64,000 nucleotides of DNA from Gandjariella thermophila (lineage in GTDB: Bacteria; Actinomycetota; Actinomycetes; Mycobacteriales; Pseudonocardiaceae), in assembly GCF_005405885.1 (NCBI RefSeq), contig NZ_BJFL01000004.1:124001-188000 (forward strand), read 5' to 3'. The translations under genes were made by a program, and so were the position numbers. The notes beneath the pieces were generated by a model. That model was given only the letters and a program-made list of their open reading frames with translations. It did not search any database and was not told where the DNA came from. This document shows positions 9,527 to 17,132 of the stretch, one piece after another (position 1 is the stretch's first letter; each line of letters begins with the position of its first letter).

Positions 9527-10522
9527 TCAGCCGCGGCGGGAGCTGTCCCGCTCGATCAGCTGGGCGCTCAGCGTGGTGGTGGTCGGCTCGCGGCTGCCGT
9601 CCGCGATCCGCGCGAGCAGCAACTGGGCGGCCACCATGCCCATCTCGTACGCCGGCTGGGAGACCACGGTGAGCGAGGGAACCACCAGCGGCGCCCACGG
9701 CGCGTCGTCGAAGGACACCACGCCCACCTCGGTGCCGGGACGCAGGCCCAGCTCCGCCAGTGCCTGCAGCGCGCCGATCGCCATGGCGTTGTTCGCCACC
9801 AGCAGCGCGTCCGGCCGCTCCGGCCGGTCGAACAGGTCCCGCGTGGCCCGCTGAGCCCCGGCGGCCCGGTAGTCGGCCCGCCGGACCAGCGCCGCCGAGC
9901 TGCGCCGCTTGGCCGCGCGCAACCCGTCCCGGTAACCGGCGAGCCGGTCGTCCGCGGTGCGCACCCCGCTCGGGCCGGTGACGCAGGCGATCCGGTGGTA
10001 GCCCGCCTCCACCAGGTGCAGCGTGGCCTGCCGGGCGGCGAGCCGGGTGTCCACCAGGACGGTGTCGCCGGCCGGCGCGGCCAGCGGCCGGTCCACCGCC
10101 ACCACCGGGATCGACTGCTCCAGCAGCGCGCCGACGTCGGTCTGCACGCCGGCCGGCGAGATGATCACGCCGGCGGCCCGCTCGGCCAGCGCGACGTCGA
10201 CGTACCGGCGCTCCTTGGCCGGGTCGTCGTCGGCGTTGCACAGCACCACGGAGTAGCCGGACGCCTGCGCCACGTCCTCCACGCCGCGGGCGATCGCGGT
10301 GAAGAACGGGTTCTCCACATCCGCGATGATCAGCGCGAGTACGGTGCTGGCCTGCCTGCGCAGGTTGCGGGCGAAGGCGTTCGGCCGGTAGTCCAGCTCC
10401 CTGGCCGCGGCGACCACCCGTTCGGCCAGCCCGGGGTCTACTGTGGACTTCCCGTTGAGCACTCTGGACACGGTCGCCGGGGAGACACCGGCCCGCGCGG
10501 CCACGTCGCTGATGGTTGCCAT
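9527..10522 (-). CDS. LacI-family transcriptional regulator of the sugar locus
   Basis: This 331-residue protein begins with the classical LacI headpiece (ATISDVAARAGVSPATVSRV, hinge helix YRPNAFARNLRR), followed by a periplasmic-binding-protein-like effector domain (LALIIADVENPFFTAIARG; VVSFDDAPWA near residue 270). ATG 10522 is chosen because the headpiece begins there and GGGAGG stands 7 bases upstream; the frame stays open for 43 more codons upstream without a headpiece-like sequence. It sits between the importer operon it follows in the same direction and the divergent isomerase-kinase operon, and both have the same operator sequence, so it probably represses both until a sugar ligand is bound. 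Confidence 0.92.
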   Translation of the reverse strand: MATISDVAARAGVSPATVSRVLNGKSTVDPGLAERVVAAARELDYRPNAFARNLRRQASTVLALIIADVENPFFTAIARGVEDVAQASGYSVVLCNADDDPAKERRYVDVALAERAAGVIISPAGVQTDVGALLEQSIPVVAVDRPLAAPAGDTVLVDTRLAARQATLHLVEAGYHRIACVTGPSGVRTADDRLAGYRDGLRAAKRRSSAALVRRADYRAAGAQRATRDLFDRPERPDALLVANNAMAIGALQALAELGLRPGTEVGVVSFDDAPWAPLVVPSLTVVSQPAYEMGMVAAQLLLARIADGSREPTTTTLSAQLIERDSSRRG

Positions 10523-10644
10523 CCGGCCCCTCCCTTCCTCCCCACCCGCGCGCCGCCATCGTGCCGGCAGGGCGGGCCGCGGGTTGCGTGGGTCGCGGGG
10601 TCCGGCGGGGGTCGACCGGACGGTGGCTGGCCGCGATCGGCCTC

Positions 10645-10673
10645 TTGACACGCTGGTATGCCCAGAATAGCGT
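10645..10673 (+). promoter_or_regulatory. Promoter of the isomerase-kinase operon
   Basis: A perfect -35 hexamer TTGACA (10645-10650) is followed after 17 bp by TAGCGT (10668-10673), which fits the actinobacterial TAnnnT -10. The start point would fall inside the LacI operator at 10673-10692, giving simple steric repression. Confidence 0.7.
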
Positions 10674-10692
10674 CAAGAAACCGATTTCTCGA
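10673..10692. promoter_or_regulatory. LacI-type operator over the isomerase-kinase start point
   Basis: TCAAGAAACCGATTTCTCGA is a near-perfect 20-bp palindrome centred on CG. It abuts the -10 hexamer and matches the operator at 9406-9425 when read on the other strand. Confidence 0.82.
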
Positions 10693-10769
10693 CATACTCC
10701 GGGCGCGCGCGACGACGGCGCTGGCTGCCGGCCCTCGACGAGTCCGGCCTTGCCAAGGGAGGTATCGGC

Positions 10770-12182
10770 GTGGCTCGCATCGGCGTGATCAGCTTCTCCG
10801 ACGGCCGGGACTACGTGCACGACGGCATCGTCGACTTCATCCGGCGCACCGAGGACACGCTGGTGGCCCGGCTCGCCGACGCCGGGCACGAGGTGGTCCG
10901 GGGCAAGCAGGTGGTCAGCTCGAACACGCTGGCCACGTCGGTGGCGCGGGAGGTGGCCGCGGCGGGCGTGGACCTCACCGTCTTCCACTACGCGGTGTGG
11001 GCCTTCCCGCACTTCACCATGCTCGCCGCGGGCGCGACCCCGGGCCCGCTGCTGCTGCTGTCCAACATCGACCCGGTGCAGCCCGGCATGGTCGGCATGC
11101 TTGCCGCGGGCGGCGCGCTGGACCAGATCGGCCGCGCGCACACCCGGCTCTGGGGCGACCCGGAGCAGCGCGACCTGGTCGACGCGATCACCGCGCGGGC
11201 CACCGCGGCCGCGGCCGTCGCCCGGCTGCGCGGCGCCACCTTCGGCCGGTTCGGCGGCCGGCCGATGGGCATGAACACCGCGGTGGCCAACACCGACCAG
11301 TGGCAGCGACTGTTCGGCGTGGACGTGGAGGAGATCGACCAGTGGGAGATCGTCCGCCGCGCCGACCTCGCCGACGCCGCCGAGGTGCGGCTCGCCCGGG
11401 AGTGGCTGGAGCGGCACGCCACCGTGCACTACGACGGTAAGAAGCTCACCCCCGAACTGCTGGAGCGGCAGATCCGCTCGTACCTGGCGGTGCGCGAGCT
11501 GATCGACGAGTGGCACCTGGACTTCTCCGGGATCAAGGGCCAGCCGGAGCTCACCCAGTACTTCGCCACCATGGACATCACCGAGGCGTTCCTCAACGAC
11601 CCGTACGACTGGCACGGGCCGAAGGAGACGCACGTGTGCGCCACCGAGGCGGACATGGACGGCGCGCTGACCATGCAGCTGCTCAAGCACATCGCCGGCA
11701 CGCCGGTGCTGTTCGCCGACGTCCGGCACTACCACGCCGACCGGGACATCTGGGACCTGTGCAACTCCGGGCAGCACGCCACCTGGTACGCGGCGCGCAG
11801 CGACGACCCGGCGGAGAACCTGCGCCGCGTGCACCTCTACCCCGAGGTGTTCTTCTTCCCCGCAGGCGGCGCCTCCGTGCATCACCTCGCCGCGCCCGGC
11901 CAGATGACCCTGGCCCGGCTGACCCGCCGGGACGGGGCGTACCGGATGCAGCTCATGCTCGGCGAGTTCGAGAACTACGACGACGCCACCAACGAGACGC
12001 TGATGCGGCAGTCCACCTTCGAGTGGCCGCACGCCTTCGCCCGGCTGGACGCGCCGGCCGACGACTTCCTGTCCCGGTTCGGCGCCAACCACATCCACGC
12101 CGTGCCCGGTGACCGGCGCGCGGAGGTCCGGGCGGCCTGCGAGCTGCTCGGCGTCACCGTCGACGAGTTCACGCGGGGCTGA
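10770..12182 (+). CDS. L-fucose/L-arabinose isomerase-family protein, candidate D-arabinose isomerase
   Basis: A 470-residue protein of the FucI/AraA structural class, which interconverts aldoses and ketoses using a divalent metal. Recognisable blocks are KGQPELTQYFATMD, the acidic metal-site region CATEADMDGALTMQLL and GQHATWYAARS toward the C-terminal domain. L-fucose isomerases also accept D-arabinose, yielding D-ribulose. Start GTG 10770 has GGGAGG 8 bases upstream. The following kinase gene begins 2 bases after the stop. The family is clear; the exact sugar is inference from the GH172 and emb neighbours. Confidence 0.85.
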   Translation: MARIGVISFSDGRDYVHDGIVDFIRRTEDTLVARLADAGHEVVRGKQVVSSNTLATSVAREVAAAGVDLTVFHYAVWAFPHFTMLAAGATPGPLLLLSNIDPVQPGMVGMLAAGGALDQIGRAHTRLWGDPEQRDLVDAITARATAAAAVARLRGATFGRFGGRPMGMNTAVANTDQWQRLFGVDVEEIDQWEIVRRADLADAAEVRLAREWLERHATVHYDGKKLTPELLERQIRSYLAVRELIDEWHLDFSGIKGQPELTQYFATMDITEAFLNDPYDWHGPKETHVCATEADMDGALTMQLLKHIAGTPVLFADVRHYHADRDIWDLCNSGQHATWYAARSDDPAENLRRVHLYPEVFFFPAGGASVHHLAAPGQMTLARLTRRDGAYRMQLMLGEFENYDDATNETLMRQSTFEWPHAFARLDAPADDFLSRFGANHIHAVPGDRRAEVRAACELLGVTVDEFTRG

Positions 12183-12184
12183 GC

Positions 12185-13675
12185 ATGGCCGGCGGGTTGC
12201 TGCTCGGGGTGGACATTGGCACGTCCAGCTCGAAGGGGGTGCTGGTCGAGCCGGACGGCACCATTGTGGCCAGGGCGCAGCGGCCGCACGAGGTGTCCAC
12301 GCCGCACCCGGGCTGGGTGGAACACGACGCGGAAACCGTGTGGTGGCAGGACTTCCTCGCGATCACGCGGGAGCTGGTGGCCGCCGCGAACGGCCGGCCG
12401 CTGGCCGGTCTGGGGCTCAGCGGGATCGGGCCGTGCCTGCTGCCCGCCGACGAGGCGGGCAAGCCGCTGCGCCCGGCGATCCTCTACGGCGTGGACACCC
12501 GCGCCACCGCGGAGATCGCCGAGCTGGACGCCGAACTCGGCGCGGCCGCCGTGCTCGAACGTGGCGGCTCGCCGCTGACCAGCCAGGCGGTCGGGCCGAA
12601 GGTGCGGTGGCTGGCCCGGCATGAGCCGGAGGTGTACCGGCGCACCCGCATGCTGCTGATGGCCAGCTCGTTCCTGGTGTACCGGCTCACCGGCCGGTAC
12701 GTGCTGGACCACCACTCGGCGAGCCAGTGCGACCCGATGTATGACCTGCCGGCCGAAGCGTGGTCGGCGGAGTGGGCGGAGCGGGTCGCGCCGGGCCTGC
12801 CCCTGCCCGAGTTGGCCTGGCCCACCGAGGTGGTCGGCCAGGTCGACGCCGCGGCCGCGCGGGAGACCGGGCTGCCCGCCGGGCTGCCGGTCACCGCGGG
12901 CACGGTGGACGCCTGGGCCGAGGCCACCAGCGTGGGCGTGCGGAGTCCGGGCGACGCGATGCTCATGTACGGCACCACGATGTTCCTGGTGCAGGTGCTG
13001 CGCGAACCCCGGCCGCACCCCGGGCTGTGGAGCACCTGCGGGGTGTTCCCGGGCACCCGCACGCTGGCCGCGGGCATGGCCACCTCGGGCGCGATCACCG
13101 ACTGGCTGCGCCGGCTGGTCGGCGGTGAGTTCGCCGAGCTGGTCCGGGAGGCGGGTGAGGTGCCGGCCGGCAGCCGGGGGCTGTTGCTGCTGCCGTACTT
13201 CGCCGGCGAGCGCACCCCGCTGTTCGACCCGGACGCCCGCGGCGTGCTGGCCGGGCTGACCATGCGGCACACCCGGGCCGAGATCTACCGCGCGGTCCTG
13301 GAGGGCACCGCGTTCGGCGTGCGGCACAACCTGGAGGCGATGCGCGAGGCCGGCGGTGCGGCGCGCCGGATCGTCGCGGTCGGCGGCGGCGCGCAGGGCG
13401 GCCTGTGGACCCGGATCGTTTCCGATGTGACCGGCACCGAACAGCAGGTGCCGGCCGAGACGGTGGGCGCAGCCTACGGCGACGCGCTGCTCGCCGCCGT
13501 GGCCACCGGGCAGGAGGTGGACCCGGAGCGGTGGAACCCGATCATCGAGGTGATCCGCCCCGACCCGGGCCGCGCCGAGCGCTACCAGGCGTACTACCGG
13601 CGCTACCGGGAGTTGTACAAGGCGACCAGGGAGATCGCCCACTTCCTGGCTGAGGAGCAGCGCGCCGCCGACTGA
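12185..13675 (+). CDS. FGGY-family carbohydrate kinase
   Basis: The 496-residue product has both halves of the FGGY fold: the N-terminal phosphate loop LLGVDIGTSSSKGVLVE, the catalytic-Asp region TAGTVDAWAEAT (about residue 240) and the C-terminal adenine-site VGGGAQGGLWTRIVSD. Length and layout match xylulokinase/ribulokinase-type enzymes. The 2-base gap and lack of a clear ribosome site imply translational coupling with the isomerase gene, whose ketose product it would phosphorylate. If that product is D-ribulose, the result is ribulose 5-phosphate. Confidence 0.92.
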   Translation: MAGGLLLGVDIGTSSSKGVLVEPDGTIVARAQRPHEVSTPHPGWVEHDAETVWWQDFLAITRELVAAANGRPLAGLGLSGIGPCLLPADEAGKPLRPAILYGVDTRATAEIAELDAELGAAAVLERGGSPLTSQAVGPKVRWLARHEPEVYRRTRMLLMASSFLVYRLTGRYVLDHHSASQCDPMYDLPAEAWSAEWAERVAPGLPLPELAWPTEVVGQVDAAAARETGLPAGLPVTAGTVDAWAEATSVGVRSPGDAMLMYGTTMFLVQVLREPRPHPGLWSTCGVFPGTRTLAAGMATSGAITDWLRRLVGGEFAELVREAGEVPAGSRGLLLLPYFAGERTPLFDPDARGVLAGLTMRHTRAEIYRAVLEGTAFGVRHNLEAMREAGGAARRIVAVGGGAQGGLWTRIVSDVTGTEQQVPAETVGAAYGDALLAAVATGQEVDPERWNPIIEVIRPDPGRAERYQAYYRRYRELYKATREIAHFLAEEQRAAD

Positions 13676-13680
13676 CGGGC

Positions 13681-13713
13681 TCAGCCGGGCCTGTTGCCGG
13701 CAGGCCCGGCTGA
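13681..13713 (+). terminator. Terminator after the isomerase-kinase operon
   Basis: A perfect 13-bp stem (TCAGCCGGGCCTG paired with its complement at 13701-13713) with a 7-base loop starts 5 bases after the kinase stop. There is no U tract, as is common in high-GC actinobacteria. Confidence 0.85.
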
Positions 13714-13756
13714 CGGCGCCGGTGGGCGCGGTCCCGGGCGCGCACTTGAGCGAACG

Positions 13757-13783
13757 GGTTTTGCCGCACATGGTGGGGGGTAC
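13757..13783 (+). promoter_or_regulatory. SigF/SigB-type stress promoter
   Basis: GGTTT (13757-13761), 16 bp, then GGGTAC (13778-13783) matches the mycobacterial SigF and streptomycete SigB consensus (GGTTT-N16-GGGTAY). It points toward the MEDS/HATPase regulator about 190 bases downstream. An inverted repeat, GTACCTCGC (13780-13788) with GCGAGGTAC (13807-13815), overlaps its -10 and could be an operator or leader hairpin. Confidence 0.6.
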
Positions 13784-13869
13784 CTCGCTGTCCAGGCCAC
13801 CGAGCGGCGAGGTACGGCCACCGGTGGCCGGAGCACGATGGTTACCGCGTGACGAGTGGGAGGGAGGCC

Positions 13870-13914
13870 ATGACGGGAGCGTTGAGCGCCGCGGCCGGTT
13901 TTCACGGCCCCTGA
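13870..13914 (+). CDS. Possible 14-codon leader ORF
   Basis: An ATG with a strong ribosome site (GGAGGGAGG ending about two bases before it) opens a 14-codon frame ending TGA inside the long leader of the next gene. It is in a different frame from the regulator at 13976. It may be a leader peptide or chance; nothing else supports it. Confidence 0.25.
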   Translation: MTGALSAAAGFHGP

Positions 13915-13975
13915 TCGCCTGGCCGGGCCGACCGGGACGTTCCTGCCAGCGGCGCTGCTCAGCACGTACGAGGCG

Positions 13976-14938
13976 ATGGCATTGACCACGGCTTCTCCCC
14001 CATCATCATCCGAAGACACGTTTCGCCACGAGGCCCTGCTGTACGCCGACCGGACCGAGTTCCTGCGCGGGGCCCTCGCGTTCATCCAGGGTGGGCTGGC
14101 CGGCGACGAGCCGATGCTGGTGGCGGTCCCCCCGGACAAGATCGACATGCTGCGTGCCGAGCTGGGCGCGGACGCGGACCGGGTCCGGTTCGAGGACATG
14201 ACGACGGTGGGCCGCAACCCGGCGCGGATCATCTCGGTCTGGCGGGACTTCGTCACCGAGCACTGCATGCCGGACCGGCGGGTGCGGGGCATCGGGGAGC
14301 CGATCTGGGCGGAACGCAGCCCGGCGGAACTGGTCGAGTGCGAGCGTCACGAGGCACTGCTCAACCTGGCGTTCGCGGACTTGCCGGCGTGGTCACTGCT
14401 GTGCCCCTATGACGTGACCGCGCTGGCCCCGGAGGTGATCGACCGGAGCTGCCGCCACCACCCGCTGGTGCGCGGCGACGGCGACCACCGAGCGAGCGAC
14501 CGCTACGCCGGTGCCCCGGCCGCGCTGGCCGGACTGGAACAGCCGCTGCCGGAGCCGCCGCCGGCCCGCGAGGAACTGGCCTTCACCGGCGCGGACCTCA
14601 GCGCGGTGCGCCGGGCCGTGGCCCGGATGGCGGAGCGGGCCGGGTTGACCGGCGACCGGTCGACCGAGCTGGTACTCGCGGTGGACGAGCTGGCCACGAA
14701 CAGTGTCCGGCACGGCGGCGGCGGGGGCGTGCTGCTGCTGTGGTGCGAGGGTGGCGCCCTGGTCTGCGAGGTGCGCGACCGTGGCCATATCGCCGACCCG
14801 CTGGTCGGCCGGCGGCGCCCGCTGCGGGACCAGCCGGACGGCCGGGGACTGTGGCTGGTGAACGAGCTGTGTGACCTCGTGCAGCTGCGGTCGTCGCAGG
14901 CCGGCACGGTGGTTCGGGTACGCGTCGCGGCCGGGTAA
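13976..14938 (+). CDS. MEDS-domain sensor with C-terminal anti-sigma-type ATPase domain
   Basis: The N-terminal half of this 320-residue protein is a MEDS (DcmR-like) sensory domain (HEALLYADRTEFLRGALAFI; PARIISVWRDF; ERHEALLNLAF). The C-terminal half is a HATPase_c_2 domain like RsbW/SpoIIAB anti-sigma kinases, with N box ELATNSVRHGGG, G1 RDRGHIADP and G2 DGRGLWLVNELCD. In actinobacteria such proteins act in partner-switching control of stress sigma factors or anti-sigma antagonists. A SigF/SigB-type promoter upstream fits an autoregulatory stress loop. The ATG start has only a weak GAGG, so the exact start is uncertain. The last 545 bp overlap a convergent gene. Confidence 0.88.
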   Translation: MALTTASPPSSSEDTFRHEALLYADRTEFLRGALAFIQGGLAGDEPMLVAVPPDKIDMLRAELGADADRVRFEDMTTVGRNPARIISVWRDFVTEHCMPDRRVRGIGEPIWAERSPAELVECERHEALLNLAFADLPAWSLLCPYDVTALAPEVIDRSCRHHPLVRGDGDHRASDRYAGAPAALAGLEQPLPEPPPAREELAFTGADLSAVRRAVARMAERAGLTGDRSTELVLAVDELATNSVRHGGGGGVLLLWCEGGALVCEVRDRGHIADPLVGRRRPLRDQPDGRGLWLVNELCDLVQLRSSQAGTVVRVRVAAG

Positions 14939-16168
14939 GTTGCCCACCGATCCGGCGGAGGCGGCACGGTCGGCCTCGCCGGCCACCCGGCGGTAGACGG
15001 CCGCGGCGTCCGCCGCGATCCGGTCCCACGAGTAGCGGGACTGCACCCGGTCGCGGCCGGCGACGCCGTACGCGAACCGCATGCCGACGTCCGCGAGCAG
15101 CCCGCGCACCGTGCGGGCGAGCAGGTCGGGCCGGCGCGGCGGCACGTGCAACCCGGTCACGCCGTCCACCACGATGTCCGCCAGCGCTCCCACCGCGGCG
15201 GCGATCACCGGCAGCCCGCAGGCCATCGCCTCCAGCGCCACTGTGCCGAACGGGTCGTACCACGGCACGCACACCACGGCGTCCGCGGAGCGCAGCAGCG
15301 CGGGCAGGCGCTCCGCCGGGACGGGATCGACCAGCCGCACCCGACCGGCGACCCCGGTCGCTCCGGCATGCCCGAGCAGCCGGCGCACCTCGGGATGCTC
15401 GGCGAGCCGGCCGGGTGGTGGCCCGCCGAGGATCAGCAACTCGGTCTCCGGCAGCCCACGTAGCGCGCTGACCACGGTGTCCAGCCCCGCGGCCGGCGCG
15501 GGGTCGCCGGCGGCGGCCACCAGCCGGTGGCCGGAGGGCCGCCGGGCGGCGGGACCGTGCGGGCTGAACCGGGTGAGGTCGACGCCGTCGGGGACCACCG
15601 TGATCCGGGTCCGCGGCACGCCCATCCGCAGCAGCACGGCGACCTCGTCCGAGCAGTTTGCCAGCACGTGCGCCACCCGGCGCCCGAGCATGCGTTCCCA
15701 GCGTGCCCGCGGCGCGGCACGGGAACCGTGCGCGGCCTCGCGGGCCCGCTGCCGGGGCGGGGGCACCGCGGCCAGCCCGTGGTAGCTCTGCACCACGGGA
15801 GCCTCGGCCACGGCGGCCGCCAGCACCGACGCCAGGCCCGCGGTCCAACCGTGCGCGTGCACCACGTCCGGCGGGTCCCGCCGCCACCGGCCGGCCAGCC
15901 CCTCGCTGAACCGGCCGAGGTGGCCGGGTGGCTCGCCGGCCACGGCCCCCTCCCCCGGCTCCACCGCGCCGACCGGAATGCCCACCACCTCGAACCCGTC
16001 CGCCAGCGACCGTTCCCGCTGCTCGCCGGCGACGTGGACGACGACCCGATGACCCTGCCGGGCCAGGGCCGCGGCGAGCTGGGCGACGTGCCCGCTCCGC
16101 CGCCCGGTCGCCCCCACCTGGTGCGGAGCGGGTGGGCCGGTGCGGTCGCACACCATCGCGATCCTCAT
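14393..16168 (-). CDS. GT4-type glycosyltransferase with long antisense 3' extension
   Basis: Residues 1-390 are a complete GT-B glycosyltransferase of family 4: N-terminal acceptor domain (MRIAMVCDRTG; DVVHAHGWTAGLASVL), hinge TVVPDGVDLTRFSP, and donor-site WYDPFGTVALEAMACGLPVI with the EX7E-type glutamates. A typical homologue would end near the helix RYSWDRIAADAAAVYRRV, at about base 14990. Here no stop codon follows until 14393, so the frame runs about 200 more codons antisense to the MEDS gene. Either the protein has a low-complexity tail or a sequencing or frame change hides the true stop. Substrate unknown. Confidence 0.85.
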   Translation of the reverse strand: MRIAMVCDRTGPPAPHQVGATGRRSGHVAQLAAALARQGHRVVVHVAGEQRERSLADGFEVVGIPVGAVEPGEGAVAGEPPGHLGRFSEGLAGRWRRDPPDVVHAHGWTAGLASVLAAAVAEAPVVQSYHGLAAVPPPRQRAREAAHGSRAAPRARWERMLGRRVAHVLANCSDEVAVLLRMGVPRTRITVVPDGVDLTRFSPHGPAARRPSGHRLVAAAGDPAPAAGLDTVVSALRGLPETELLILGGPPPGRLAEHPEVRRLLGHAGATGVAGRVRLVDPVPAERLPALLRSADAVVCVPWYDPFGTVALEAMACGLPVIAAAVGALADIVVDGVTGLHVPPRRPDLLARTVRGLLADVGMRFAYGVAGRDRVQSRYSWDRIAADAAAVYRRVAGEADRAASAGSVGNLPGRDAYPNHRAGLRRPQLHEVTQLVHQPQSPAVRLVPQRAPPADQRVGDMATVAHLADQGATLAPQQQHAPAAAVPDTVRGQLVHREYQLGRPVAGQPGPLRHPGHGPAHRAEVRAGEGQFLAGRRRLRQRLFQSGQRGRGTGVAVARSVVAVAAHQRVVAAAPVDHLRGQRGHVIGAQQ

Positions 16169-16344
16169 CCGGTGAACCCCACCCCCGGTTCATTGCCGGT
16201 GGTTCGCCGGGTAAACGCCCGGGGAAGGCCCACTACGCCGGGTGGTTCGCCGCCACCGCTGCCATATCGGCGCGCCCACCCGAGCGGCGGGTCCGTGCCG
16301 GGACCGGGATCATGGTGGCGGACCCGCGAACAGGAAGGAACGCG

Positions 16345-16593
16345 ATGAGCGTGTTGGACGACTGGACCCGGCGGGTCGCCGAGGAACTCGCGCTGGACCC
16401 GGCCGTGCTGGACCAGACCGCGGTGCTCGACGTGGCCAGGGACGTCGCGCACGCGGTGGCCCGGCCGGCCGCCCCGCTGACCGCCTACCTGCTGGGCGTG
16501 GCCGTCGGGCGCGGTGCCGACCCGGCCACGGCAGCGGCGGAGATCGGCCGGCTCGCGCGGGACTGGGCCGGCCGTGCCGAGAACAGCGGCTGA
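16345..16593 (+). CDS. DUF6457-type small protein
   Basis: An 82-residue protein starting MSVLDDWTRRVAEELALDP and containing LDVARDVAHAVARPAAPLTA and a short hydrophobic helix (YLLGVAVGRG). This pattern is that of a small actinobacterial family (DUF6457) often found beside or fused to molybdopterin-guanine dinucleotide genes; no such gene is adjacent here. The start has AGGAAGGA five bases upstream. Biochemical function is unknown. Confidence 0.75.
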   Translation: MSVLDDWTRRVAEELALDPAVLDQTAVLDVARDVAHAVARPAAPLTAYLLGVAVGRGADPATAAAEIGRLARDWAGRAENSG

Positions 16594-16779
16594 CCGGCCG
16601 GTACGCGAGGAGGGCTCGGCCGGCAGCGGCAACCGGCAGCGGGGTGCGCGGCAGGCCGACAGCGCGAAGCCGAACAGCTGGGCGGTACTGGCACAGTCCA
16701 CATAGCCGGTGTGGTCCCAGGGCCGCACCGCCGCCAGCACCGGCGCCCCGATCCGCTCGCTCGGCCCCACCCGGCCGGC

Positions 16780-16971
16780 GTCGCGGCGATCGGACCCGTG
16801 TGCGAGGAAGCACCCGGCTCCGCGGAGCAGAAGGCCCGCTGGCCGCCGAGATGGGGCGGGCTCGAGTGGATCGGCGCGTTCGCACTGTCCGAGCCGCACG
16901 GCGGGTCCGGTGTGGCTGGACACGGCGGCGCTGGCCAAGTCGTTCTGCACCACCAAGTTGCGCGGCGTGAG
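16780..16971 (+). pseudogene. Acyl-CoA dehydrogenase remnant (internally deleted and frameshifted)
   Basis: Two pieces of acyl-CoA dehydrogenase sequence adjoin in different frames. The first (about 16780-16914) reads GSAEQKARWPPRWGG and then IGAFALSEPHGGSG, the substrate/FAD-contact region near the middle of the family. The second (about 16912-16971) reads LDTAALAKSFCTTKLRG, from the C-terminal helical domain. More than 100 residues between them, and both ends of the protein, are gone. The surrounding 16594-17132 holds no intact gene. Confidence 0.65.
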
Positions 16972-17132
16972 GAGCGCTCGGCGAGGAGTCCTCTGTGGAC
17001 AGTGTGTTGGTATGCCGTTCCACCGCGCGAAATGCGCGCTGAGCAGGCCGGCGGCCGGGCCAGTCGAGCGCCCCGGGGACAACCTTCCGCGCGGGGGTTA
17101 GGTTTGGTCCTCTTAGCGGTTAGAGTTGCGTC

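Noticed and set aside
16165-17082. Possible minus-strand gene across the acyl-CoA dehydrogenase remnant
   Set aside because: Part of it (near 16620-16760, RPWDHTGYVDCASTAQ) looks somewhat protein-like, but there is no ribosome site, no recognised family and it overlaps the DUF6457 gene; at most another fossil.
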